Made by a program: the position numbers and the translations under genes | In this document: positions 43,725 through 53,520 of the stretch, piece by piece | Layout: every line of letters starts with the position of its first letter | How positions within the stretch are numbered: position 1 is the stretch's first letter | The notes under the pieces: generated by a model | What the model was told of the DNA's origin: nothing | The model's database searches: none | The model's input: the letters and a program-made list of their open reading frames with translations, nothing else | Source: Prionace glauca | Lineage: Eukaryota; Chordata; Chondrichthyes; Carcharhiniformes; Carcharhinidae | Assembly (NCBI GenBank): GCA_037974335.1 | Contig: CM075760.1 | Coordinates: 60,146,515 to 60,210,514, forward strand | Length of the DNA: 64,000 nt | Direction of reading: 5' to 3'

Positions 43725-44100
43725 ACCAAGTCCTGACCAAGTCCTCAATATCTCTAGTAATCCACCGCTCTCCAATCCTACCTTTCCCATCCTTCCTCTT
43801 AACCGGCACATGTCTTTCCTGCAGCCATTTCAGTTTTCCCTTGAAAGACTCCAACATGCCTAACGTGGACTTGCCCTCCAATAGCCTATCCCAGTCTGTA
43901 TCACTAAACTCCTGCCTAATCCCGCTGTATCTAGCCTTCCCCCAATTTAGCACCCTCCGCTTAGGGCAGCACTTATCTTTTTCCATTAGTATCCAAAAGT
44001 AGACAGAGTTGTGGTCACTATTAACCACATGTTCACCTACTGCAACCTCAACCACCTGACCCGGCTCATTGCCCAGAACTAAATCCAGTATAGCCCAGAT
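43725..44100 (-). mobile_element. CR1-type LINE, endonuclease end and linker fragment
   Basis: Minus-strand text VAVGEHVVNSDHNSVYFWI, VLNWGKARYSGIRQEF, DWDRLLEGKSTLGMLESFK, GRIGERWITRDIEDLV: the SDHN block ending the endonuclease and the linker before the reverse transcriptase. The frame is open for about 129 codons. It joins directly to a truncated SINE at 43722. Confidence 0.78.
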
Positions 44101-44850
44101 ATATGAGATGTATGTTTCTTGATGTTGATTTTCTTTTGAAATATAGTTTCAAGATACTTCTCGCTGAGGGAGATGGACAACGGATTCATTTTATTCAGCA
44201 CCGTATCCCAAATAATCATTGCAACAACACCAAGAAATCAACTCAGAAGTTCAAGTGCCAGAACTGATAACATAAAATGGCGTTTTTTCTGCATCACCCT
44301 GAAGAGGAAGATAGTACCTACAGTCCATTCATTACACAAAAAATGAAAACAATTTATGATACAACAGATGAATTACAAAGAATTGTGGCCGTTTAGATCA
44401 GCAAGGACCGCATTGGCCAGTCAGTATTGTGCATTTACAAATACTGATTGACATGTTTTGCGTGCTACTCTTTTCCTGTCATGGTGAAGTGTTTCTAGAA
44501 TTGTTATCTTCTCTGTTTTATTCTGCTATCACTGACTCACAGCACCTCTTCTCCAACTCTCGCATATAGCAAGCACACAAATAGCTTTGAACAATATTAT
44601 AGCTGAAAGTATCGAGATTCATGGTCATCCCAAAAAAGTAATATTTTGGTGAAGTGTTAGTCCGATAGCATTTTAAATTCCCATGTCGAGTCAATAATTG
44701 AACAGGTTTATCATATCCGTCTTTCACCCTGCTTCGCTACATTATAGTATATGACAGTATCTGCAAACTGAACCATAGTGTTGGAAGCTGTATTACCGCC
44801 CGCAGGTACATTAAATATTCCCCCTTTACATTGTATATGAAAATGCTATA
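44101..44850. other. No gene seen
   Basis: AT-rich sequence, nothing recognised. Confidence 0.45.
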
Positions 44851-45360
44851 GAATCAGTGCAGAAGGAAGCCATTCGGCCCATCGAGTTTCCACCAGCTCT
44901 CTGATAGAGTGTTTTATTAAGAAGTTTCACAACACTACGTTAAAGTCCAACAAGTTTTCTTGGCAGCAAAATGTGGCTTTTACTACCAAATAAAGCTGTT
45001 GGACTTCAACCTGGTGTTGGGAGACTTCTTATTGTGTTTTCCCTAGTCCAACGCCGGGATCTCGAAATCTTAGAGTGTCTTACACAAGCCCTCGCCCCAA
45101 CCTATCCCCGTAACCCCACACATTCAGCATGTCTAATCCATCTAACTAATCATCCTGGGACGAAGAATATTTTTTATCATCGCCAATCCACCTGACTTGC
45201 ACATGACTGGACAGTGGTAGAAAACCGGAGCACCAGGAAGAAACCCACGCAGGCACGGGAAGGATGCGCAAAATCTGCAGAGACAATCACCCAAGGCCTG
45301 ACGCGAATCCGAGTCCCGGGTACTGTTAAGCAGCAGGGTTAAACACTGTGGGATCATGGC
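44850..45360 (-). mobile_element. Foldback repeat and minus-strand SINE
   Basis: 44921-44958 (CACAACACTACGTTAAAGTC) and 44991-45030 (TTGGACTTCAACCTGGTG) are near reverse complements around GGCTTTTACTACCAAATAAA, a repeat common in sharks. 45085-45355 is a worn minus-strand tRNA-headed SINE (AAACCGGAGCACCAGGAAG, CGAATCCGAGTCCCGGG). Confidence 0.65.
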
Positions 45361-46736
45361 ACTCCATGGAGGTGCTCGCAAGACACAGAAAACCAATGCT
45401 TCATGTAAGCAAGTATGTACCACCTGCCATGAACGCTCAAGATATTATTTGAACTTAAATTCGAATTATGCTCATTTGATATTTTAAACACTTGGGCCAC
45501 ACGAAGCAGTTTGGTGAAGTAACTCTGGAAACCTTTAGTACTTTGTGGATACCTATTAAATACAGGGCGGGACTTAGCTCGTGTGCTCAGGCTAATTCGT
45601 CGCTGGGCGCAGGTTGACACTCAATCTCCCTCTTCCCACAACCTCAGTTTCCCTTGTTGCAGAAAGTGCTCAGTGAAAGTGTATGCTTATTAACTCATTC
45701 CAAGGCACAACCCACAGAGTGACCGATGAAGTTATTGCACCACAATGACCTAAGTTGGCAGAGGCTAATTCTTAATTGCCCGGCGGGGAGCGTTAGCAAT
45801 TTGTGATTGGTCTGGGTGGACAGTTACAAATTGGATTCTCGATAGTGATGGTTCTCTATTAATGCAATTTCTCACTGTGCCCTGACTGGCCCTCTAAGTG
45901 TTCATTACTCATGGAACCATCCCTCTCATGGACAGAATGTTTCCTTGCCCCTTTGTGAAGGATGAGGGAAATTTGCTGCCTTGTCGTCATGATTGATATC
46001 TTGAGCTGATCGTCTCAAAACCTCATTAAATTGATTTGCGTCAGACCCCTTTCAGCGACTCTATGTCTTGGTCATGTTATTTGAAATTCGATGTTACTTC
46101 TCTCTATGATTTCGTGAAATAAGTTTCTTTACGTTTAAAACAAAAGAAAAATGAAATGCTAAAGATGCTAATATCCTTAAATGCAATGAAGAAATTTACA
46201 AATTACAAATATAAAATATATTGCTGTTTATAGAATGAAAATGAGTGTACTTTTCATGCTGCATTTATTTGAGATAAGACAGTAAGCAATATCTAATAAT
46301 ATTGAATCAGTGAATGTCTCATTGATCTACAGGAAGTCATTAAAACTGGCCCTTATCAACGTATCAATTTTTGATCAGACCACTTTCCAACTGATGCTTT
46401 TGTCCCTTCAATCAGTGTTTGGTCTGAGTTCATTAAAAATTCAGAATTGCTTTGTAACATTACAAAGTCTATACAAAATGCGTATCAACGCTTGAAAGTG
46501 GTGTGCTAAACATAGTACATTCAACTCAGAGATATCAGAACTTAAAAGAATGACAGCGTTTTGAATTCTACACTTGAAAAAAAACAAAGAGAGTTACGTG
46601 GTGTGAAATAAAGTGACTTGCCTTAAACATCACGAGCTAAAATGCACTAAACCAATGCATAAAGCTGATTTTTTTAAATTTTAAGGCCATAAGTTCTTTA
46701 CCTTGTGTCAAGCTTGAGTGCGAAGTGACAACCAAG
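45361..46736. other. No gene seen; 3' flank of receptor 4
   Basis: AT-rich toward the receptor. No repeat or gene recognised. Confidence 0.45.
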
Positions 46737-47659
46737 TCATGTGCAATCATCTTTTTTTAATTGTTTAAAACAACCTGTGATAATGAAGAAGGGACGCAGA
46801 AGCACTTTCTTCAGCTCCCCTCTGAATTTGGTCTGGGCCACTGCATAAATGAAGACGTTATTGCAGGAACTGAGTAATTGAAGCATGTTGGTGATCTCCT
46901 GAAAGATGTATTCTGGGTCATTGAAATCCAGGCTGTTGAAGTAGCTCTCTCCTGTAATCTGCACATAGAGGAAATGTCCGAAGTAAGTAACCCACATGAC
47001 AAGGAAGCTGACAGAGATTGCAAAAAGCAGGACAATTGACTTCTTGCGATTGGCCATCTCAGTGTCTTCCTGACTTTCGGAGCACCGGAGCCTCCTGCGG
47101 ACTCTGCTGGCAGCTAAGATGTGTCTTACAGTCAGCGCGTTAAGCAAAAGGATGAGGATGAATGGCAGAAACGGGGTTAAGACATGATCCAGCCAGTCAA
47201 AGGCCTTCCAGGTCGGCGAGGTACTGAAGCTGGTCTTGATATCACAGAACCAGGCCACCCAGTCCATGGTGAATAATGGTTGGTAGGTGAAATGGAAAGG
47301 AAAGTTCTTGATGCAGCTCAGGGCACAGACTATGCCTATAACCAACATGGCAGTTTTCTCTGTGCAGTATCTTATTTTCAGCTTCTGCCAGCAGATAGCC
47401 ACGTGACGATCAATGGTGAAAGCCACTGTCAGCCAGACTGATCCATCCAGGCTGATAAAACCCAGTATCATGGTGTGCGCGCATGTTGGGTGAGTGAAAA
47501 GTACACTGTAGCCAAAGTAGATCCGTCCAATCCGGTTGAGGATGACACCGGTGATGATGACAAGGAAATCACTGACTGCTATGGCTACCAGATAGTAGGT
47601 GATGCACCGGGAGAGTCCACACCGACCTTGGGATAAGATTATAATTGCCAAAAAGTTGG
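46737..47659 (-). CDS. GPR139-like G-protein-coupled receptor 4, exon 2
   Basis: Acceptor CTCGCAG, split codon, then ANFLAIIILSQGRCGLSRC. The spliced product with exon 1 at 49171-49240 is about 330 residues. Motifs: LVAIAVSDFLVI (helix-2 Asp), HPTCAH (helix-3 Cys) paired with AWFCDI, FTIDRHVAICWQKLKI (DRH, an unusual third residue), FLPFILILLLNALTVRHIL, a third loop shorter than in the others (RRRLRCSESQEDTEM), and helix 7 ending NVFIY rather than NPxxY, then AQTKFRGEL. The frame is intact. It has a more basic C-terminus (CFKQLKKDDCT) than its relatives and is the most divergent member. Confidence 0.88.
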
Positions 47660-47904
47660 CTGCGAGATGAGAAGAGAGAGATGTTATTGAGCAGACAATA
47701 AACTGCGCTTTGGTTATTAAATTCTTCTTCATCCGTCTCTTTGTTACCTCCAGACTCGGAATATTTGGAATTATTTTGTTACTTTTTCGAAATTTAGCAC
47801 TGGATTAAACATTACCAAAGGAGGAGACACTGCTATCAGTCCTAGTCAAACTCCAATCCCTTGTCAATGTGCCAATCCCCAGAGCTAGATGCCCAACTGG
47901 GGAG

Positions 47905-48265
47905 ACGATGGCCTATTATTGTCAGACTAATAACGTAGAAACGTAATTAAAATTCTGGGGACCTGAGTTCGAATCCCCACAGGGAAGATGGCGGAATTTG
48001 AATTCAGTGTTAAAAAGTCTGGGATTAAGAATATACTGATTGCCATGAAACAATTATTGTTTGTTGGAAACAAAAGTGGTTCAACTGATGTCCTTAAGGA
48101 AAGGAAATCTGCTGTCCTTATCTGGTTTGGCCCACAACAGCGTGCTCAGCTCACGACCGCCTTCTGAAATGGCCTATCAAGCCACTCAGTTCATGCGCGA
48201 CTTGGGGTTGGGTAATAAATGCTGACTAGCCAACGACGCCATATCCCACAAATAAATTTTAAAAA
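47905..48265 (+). mobile_element. SINE of second family, near full length
   Basis: B-box-like GAGTTCGAATCCCCAC near the 5' end, body GGCGGAATTTGAATTCAG, CTGATGTCCTTAAGGAAAGG, TTCTGAAATGGCCTATCAAG, and a tail of GGTAATAAATGCTGACTAGC and CCAACGACGCCATATCCCAC, then A-rich sequence. It lies in the receptor 4 intron, antisense to the gene. Confidence 0.85.
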
Positions 48266-48514
48266 CTTAAACTCGTCCAAAATATTAGCTGTCAAAGTTT
48301 ATAATAAGGTCCGGTCATCCTTCAATCTCTTGCAAGATGATTTACATTGGCCTCATTTGTAAGTCTCCCTTTCATTAATCTTTTACTATGAATTTCAAAC
48401 ACCTCCACTCCCTCATCATCCCACCGCTACAACTATCTGAGACCACAGCATTTCTCCAATTATATATTTTGTATATATTAATCCCTCCATCAGTGATGGT
48501 TGTGCCTTTCTTCA

Positions 48515-48650
48515 ATTTTGTACAAGTTAATTGGAATGCGACATTAACAATTGAGTCTGCCCAGTGGGATCTCACTGTACGGTACTATTGCACCCTTCTA
48601 GCAATCGCACATGTGATCACGGAATACATGTTTTATGCCACAATTTATAT
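48515..48650 (+). pseudogene. Possible TCR V relic in the receptor 4 intron
   Basis: Open text ATLTIESAQWDLTVRYYCTL has the framework-3 end of a V domain with correct spacing to the YYC cysteine (48583-48591). Downstream, CACATGTG, 24 bases and ACAATTTAT look like a decayed RSS. No framework 1 or 2 can be made out upstream. Low confidence. Confidence 0.35.
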
Positions 48651-48665
48651 ACCAGATGGTTGAAC

Positions 48666-49170
48666 TGTGATAATTAATTCCCCTTACTGAATAAAATCAG
48701 TGCACGAAAATGTAAGTTACTACACTGCCAAAGCTTATATTCATGGTAAGATCCCTGGCTCCGATTTTTTCATAGTAACTTCATTGCAGTGTTAATGTAG
48801 GCCTATGTGACAATAATGAATAAATTTTAATTTTAAACTGTAAATAACACTAAAACAGTAGATTACATCTAGTAACTTAGATTAAAAGCCAAAATTCAAC
48901 AATTAAAATAAATCAATGCTCATACAAAGTTATATAATACAGTTAATGATTTAATAAATGGTAGCTCAATGAATGTGCAATTAAATAAATAAAATGCTTT
49001 ATTGTAAGCTTTATAATGTAAGTGCAATGAATGCATAATAATTCATCATAAACGTGCTTGAAAGCACAGACAGTGCAGAAGGTTAGAAAAAATAAGCCCG
49101 ATTCTTAAAGAAAAGAAATAATGTGTAGATTCAGAGAAAATGAATAATGTAATTTGGATTAATTACTTAC
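48666..49170. other. AT-rich part of the receptor 4 intron
   Basis: Very AT-rich intron sequence, nothing recognised. Confidence 0.5.
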
Positions 49171-49240
49171 CAGGGACACCAATAACTGCGAGAATGGGGT
49201 AGGAAATGGCAAAAAAGAGTCCATTCGCTGGCCCGTGCAT
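49171..49240 (-). CDS. GPR139-like receptor 4, exon 1
   Basis: A 70-nt first exon: begins MHGPANGLFF, ends SYPILAVIGVP, donor GTAAGT. The phase-1 end joins exon 2 at 47659 to give IGVP-A-N. The intron is 1511 nt. The usual YYP is SYP. A decayed inverted copy of this exon is at 49764-49828. Confidence 0.82.
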
Positions 49241-49763
49241 TGTCTATCAGAAACTCACGGAATGAGCAAAGCGAAGGTCATTTGCTCTGTGACACATTCA
49301 AGCTGTCTCTCATTTATTCTGGCTGAACGTCTCCAGAGAGACTATTACATTGCAACATACACATCAGTTTCAGTTCACCAAACAAACAGCTGAAATCACA
49401 ATATCATGCCTTCCATTTGTAACTTGCACAAGGGAGATGATCACATTTCATTCTTGGGTGAACTGATGGCTGCGAACTTGTGGTCCAGCCACCCAGCCCC
49501 ACCATAAGCCATGCCTTTATGTCTCCCTCAGGGAGAGCTGCTGGTGTTAGATATTCCCAATTCTGCTACAATCCCAATCATTTCCTGCTTTCAGGTATCA
49601 GGTTATTTCACGTGTTTGGTAAGCATTTCAATGTTCCAGTCTTCAGTTCCACCTCAACATGTTAACGATTTAATGCTGAACTGTTTGCAAACTATTTTAG
49701 CTAACGGGGGCAGAGAACTGATCTGGAGACTATTGAATTGAAATTCTGGGCCATTTTGAATGT

Positions 49764-49828
49764 TCGGATAGACAATGCACGGGCCAGCGAATGGACTCTG
49801 TTTCCACCCTATTCTCGCAGTTATTGGC
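49764..49828 (+). pseudogene. Inverted, decayed copy of receptor exon 1
   Basis: GATAGACAATGCACGGGCC, AGCGAATGGACTCT and ATTCTCGCAGTTATTGG repeat the sense strand of exon 1 at 49171-49240, including bases just before the ATG, but in opposite orientation. An internal deletion and loss of the GVPG donor region leave it non-functional. No exon 2 follows it on the plus strand within several kb. Confidence 0.75.
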
Positions 49829-50236
49829 CCTGCTGAACTACAAATGCAGCAAGAACCTTGAGGTACGCCGGATCAGAATTTCTGATGCAGCAACAATTGG
49901 TATAAGATAAACAGATATATATTTTAGGCGAAATACAAACTGAGGCATGGCAAGCAAATATAAAAACTGCGTAGTGGCAATTGAGACGCTAGCAATAACA
50001 TGTAGAAAGATACACTCTCTGGGGTAGTAATAACGGAAATAAAACCAAATGTTACCTGGTCTGGAGAGTTTCACTTCATTGACTCATAGAATTCTTACAA
50101 AGCAGAAGGAGGACATTCCTCGTTTCAAATCGGATGTTCCGCCAACGAGCAGCGGCCGGGCCGGAATGGGCAAAAGGTGACACTGGGCGGAGCAGCCTGA
50201 TTTTTCCTGATGCCCCCCCCCTCATCAAATTGACTT
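49829..50236. other. No gene seen
   Basis: Unrecognised sequence ending in a C-rich run near 50213. Confidence 0.45.
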
Positions 50237-50315
50237 AGCGATACCCCCACCTGCCCCGTGTGGGGGTATCGCTACCTGCCCCTTGAAATTTCAAGGCTCT
50301 ACATGCCTTGAAATT
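50237..50315. repeat. Perfect hairpin and palindromes
   Basis: 50237-50273 is a perfect 14-bp stem (AGCGATACCCCCAC and its complement) around a 9-base loop. Directly after it, CCTTGAAATTTCAAGG (50281-50296) is a perfect 16-bp palindrome, and its left part is repeated at 50306. The word ACCTGCCCC occurs in the loop and again after the stem. Confidence 0.85.
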
Positions 50316-50509
50316 TCAATTGAGATGAGAAGTTCAAGATGAGAATTTATCGATACAAGTCATGTTGCATGTGGAACGCTCGTGATGCCACAGTAAATCA
50401 GTACAGACATCTCACAGAGTTGTGTGACTGGAGAAGATGTCAGAGATGGAGGGGTTAAATATAGAGCGACAGGGTCTGAAGCTCAGTTTTGGGTAAAGAA
50501 AAATGGCAG

Positions 50510-50805
50510 TACAAAGAACAGAGAAAATTACAGCACAGGTGACCTTCGGCCCTTCAAACCTTCACTGACCATGCTGCCATAAGATAAGAACATAAGAAAT
50601 AGGAACAGGAGTAGGCCATCTAGCCCTTCGAGCCTGCCCCACCATTCAATATGATCATGGCTGATCTGAAGTGGATCAGTTCCACTTTCCCGCTTTCTCC
50701 CCATAACCCTTAATTCCCCTGTCTGTCAAAAACCTATCTACCAGTGACTTAAATATATTTAGCGAGTTGGCCTCCACCGCTTCAACTGGCAGGGAACCGC
50801 CAGAT
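50510..50805 (-). mobile_element. Two LINE 3' ends
   Basis: 50515-50575 has AAATTACAGCACAGGTG and CCTTCGGCCCTTC (LINE C-type 3' end). 50582-50805 is a LINE A 3' end with CATAAGAAATAGG, ATCATGGCTGATC and TTAGCGAGTTGGCCTCC, both minus. Confidence 0.75.
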
Positions 50806-51213
50806 GCAAATTGTCACCAAAAGCAGGTGATTTTTTTCATTCAATGTGGTAGAAACAACAAGTAGGTCAAATGCTTTGAGTGATCATTTGCAGACACCTC
50901 GTTATTCTTGAACTCCAGTCTTCCGGCAAGAAAGTAGTTTCAAAATATCATTCCCCTCCCAATTATCTGCTGCACCTACTTGCTAACTTCAAGCATTCCT
51001 CATACAAACGCATCAATTATATTTTTAATATCAACATTTATATTTTTCAGCTCGTCAAACATGTTCTGGTCTTTCTGTGTTTTTCACGACGAAGAATATC
51101 TTTTTGCTGTCCAATATTGCACCTGACCTACCCCTCCACTCAGAAGAACACTCTGCTTCCCCCCCTCTCTCTCTCTCCCTCCTACAGTTTATATTAGCTA
51201 AACTTTGGGGAGA

Positions 51214-51285
51214 GGCTCCAGCGAGAATTGAACACGCGACCCCTGGTTTACAAGACCAGTGCTCTAACCACTGAGCTATGGAGCC
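51214..51285 (-). tRNA. tRNA-Thr, anticodon TGT
   Basis: The minus strand reads GGCTCCATAGCTCAGTGG, TTAGAGCACTGGTCTTG, TAAACCAGGGGTCGCG, TGTTCAATTCTCGCTGGAGC. The acceptor stem GGCTCCA/TGGAGCC is perfect, the anticodon loop is CTTGTAA, and the A and B boxes are intact. It matches vertebrate tRNA-Thr-TGT almost exactly. Confidence 0.93.
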
Positions 51286-51637
51286 AAATGCTGTCACCAC
51301 CTGACGGTACGAGTAGCATTATCAGTGGATTAAGGAGCAGGATGGGGTTTGAGCTGGGGGATTTTTGATGAATGTGGAAATGTCTGAGACGGAGAGTAGG
51401 AAGTTAAAAGCCGCAACTTGAAAGTGACATGATTTGACATGTGTGCTATGTGTGTATCTGAAATGTATGTTGTGTATCTGGCATGTATGTTCTTCAGAGT
51501 TTTTCGTTAGTGTTACATTTCTGACTTCTCCAGCTCCGATGCCAGTTCATCCAGCTGGAAGATTTAGATGTTGTTCCCTTCACAGACGCGGTGAGGCGAG
51601 TTTTCATTCAATAAAGAATTGAACAAAAAATGATTCA

Positions 51638-51700
51638 CTCCGTGACTGGGAATCGAAACCGCGTCACGGCGCCGATTCTAATCACTGGACCTTCAGTGAT
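51638..51700 (-). pseudogene. tRNA-Glu pseudogene
   Basis: Minus-strand AGGTCCAGTGATTAGAATC and GGTTTCGATTCCCAGTCACG match tRNA-Glu, but about nine bases are missing through the anticodon and variable region and the acceptor stem no longer pairs. Confidence 0.75.
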
Positions 51701-51954
51701 GCTGATGTGAGAGATTTGTAATGAATTGACCATCTCTGCACCCATTGCTTTATTTCTATTTAGTTTCAACAAAAATAAGTCACGATGAGAAATGACGGGA
51801 GGTGAAAATGACAGGATTTGAACCTCAGTTAGAAAGTCCCAATCCATCCTCTGGGCAGGGATTGCAGTCTCAATGTTTGCAATTCTGCAGCTTATATCGA
51901 CAAACAGCCATTCGGCCTGTGTTCCTGTCTGTCTTCTCGATCGGAGTAACTCCG

Positions 51955-52075
51955 TTTGATAAAGTGTCATCTGGACTCGAAACATCCGCCCTTTTCACTC
52001 CCTACAGGTGCTGTCAGACATTGGGAGATTTTGGAGCATTTCCTCTTTTCCCATCCGCAGTAATTTGCTTTTATC
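51955..52075. repeat. Common repeat fragment
   Basis: GTGTCATCTGGACTCGAAAC, GTGCTGTCAGACATTGGGAG and TCCCATCCGCAGTAATTTGC match the repeat at 29368-29440 and 17650-17705. Confidence 0.6.
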
Positions 52076-52341
52076 ACTGAGGGCATTGGGTTGAGATTAT
52101 TCGAAGAAAGTTGAAAATGATGTATTAATGAATGGGCAGACACCACTGCTCCCTTAAATATTTGCCAGATGAACTCTTTTAAGTTTTGGTGTTCGGGATA
52201 AGTTGTACAATCAGATTGAAAGTAACGGTTATCTTCCTGAATTCAGTGACATGGGCTCTCAGTCTGACCATCGGAACCTGCAGCAACACAAGGTAGTTGA
52301 ACATTGCAGACAGGCAAATTTGCTGTACTACGCTTGCAGCT

Positions 52342-52414
52342 GTTTTTGTAGTGTAGTGGTTATCACGTTCGCCTCACACGCGAAAAGTCTCCGGTTCGAA
52401 ACCGGGCAGAAACA
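52342..52414 (+). tRNA. tRNA-Val, anticodon CAC
   Basis: A 73-nt gene: GTTTTTGTAGTGTAGTGG, TTATCACGTTCGCCTCAC, ACGCGAAAAGTCTCCGG, TTCGAAACCGGGCAGAAAC. The anticodon loop CTCACAC gives CAC. The acceptor pairs with one G-T. A and B boxes are intact. It sits 13 bases 5' of the tRNA-Asn duplication block. Confidence 0.92.
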
Positions 52415-52426
52415 TTTATTAAGCTT

Positions 52427-53375
52427 TCTCATGTGGTGGAAGAGAAAACTGATTGATTTCAGTTTGTCGCTCAACATATGCCGAACTTGGATGTTAAACA
52501 CGTTATCGTTGATCTGATATCACCCTCAAATACTTTCTGTGAAATTATAAACACGTTATTTTGACGAAAAGACAGGGAAGTCGATTTTGACACCGAGCAT
52601 TTATCCGCATCTTGTTCAGTCTCCAACAGAATTTAATGGGTTTTCGGAGCAGAGTAATATGGTAAGTCACCAACTGAAATATCTGATAGTACTGTGTGCT
52701 CAAACAGACAGTTAAAAGTGATATTGTAAGTGAACTAGGGGAAATGGCGCATATTTCACAGAAGAATCTTTTTTCATATATCATTTTTCATCACTAAGAA
52801 ACAGGAAAAGCAACTCAGGCAGATGAGGAAATCGAGGCTCAGTGCAGATCTACTGGACTTTCCTGTAACGGGTCGGAATTTATGTGCCTGAATGTTTCAA
52901 TCTCATAATAAAAATGGTGGCCAGTTCCTTTGCCTCCCGTTGAATTCCTCCCTGTGAGAAGAGACGTGGATTTATTTTACCTGCCCGTTCATAGGAGAAA
53001 GGGAATAACCAACACACTACAACAGTGCTGCGGGATCAACGGAACTAAAGAGACTTGTATGGAATTATAAACAGTGCGGTCATGCTGCAGTTCTGGAACA
53101 GGTTTTCAGAAATAGAATTGTAGTCATTGACACACTACTTTAGAATATACTTAATGTCCACTGTCTCAGTCTCTGTGGCGCAATTGGTCAGCGCGTTCGC
53201 CTGTTAATCGAAAGGTTGGTGGTTCGAGACCACCCAGGGATGGAATTTTACTAGTTTCTCACCATCAGCATTCACAGTAAACAGTTGCCTGTTGGCAAAG
53301 AGCCCGTGGGTGCCAATAAAAAAATAGCTGTCAATTGTTCCCCGCTGTACTGTTATATGGTGTTATCAACATTGT
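52427..53375 (+). repeat. Duplicated block carrying tRNA-Asn, copy 2
   Basis: Partner of 21485-22430, same orientation, similar throughout including the flanks of the tRNA. It begins just after a tRNA-Val. Confidence 0.8.
53169..53242 (+). tRNA. tRNA-Asn, anticodon GTT
   Basis: GTCTCTGTGGCGCAATTGG, TCAGCGCGTTCGCCTG, TTAATCGAAAGGTTGG, TGGTTCGAGACCACCC. The loop CTGTTAA gives GTT. One anticodon-stem pair (C-T) and a terminal G-T are imperfect, otherwise canonical tRNA-Asn. Confidence 0.88.
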
Positions 53376-53385
53376 TTAATGTGGA

Positions 53386-53520
53386 TTGATTCTTCTTCTG
53401 TCTTTTTTTCTGCTAACATATCAGAGAAATCACACTGGGAAGAAGTCATACAGCTGCACTTCTTGTGGGAAGAGCTTCAGGTCTTCATCCAACCTAAGCA
53501 CACAAGCGTGTTCACGCTGG
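53386..53520 (+). pseudogene. C2H2 zinc-finger fragment fused to a LINE
   Basis: Open text HTGKKSYSCTSCGKSFRSSS begins with a TGEKP-like linker (HTGKK), followed by the CxxC half and hydrophobic core of one C2H2 finger (NLSTQ), but the zinc-binding histidines are missing. A T-rich tract ending in CATATCAG just upstream resembles a splice acceptor. The same frame runs on into LINE text from about 53520. Probably a captured or truncated zinc-finger exon. Confidence 0.65.

Noticed and set aside
47890-47945. A V-segment-like end (GCCTATTATTGTCAG reading AYYCQ)
   Set aside because: The stretch matches the 5' end of the SINE at 47905-48265, and no framework residues precede it.
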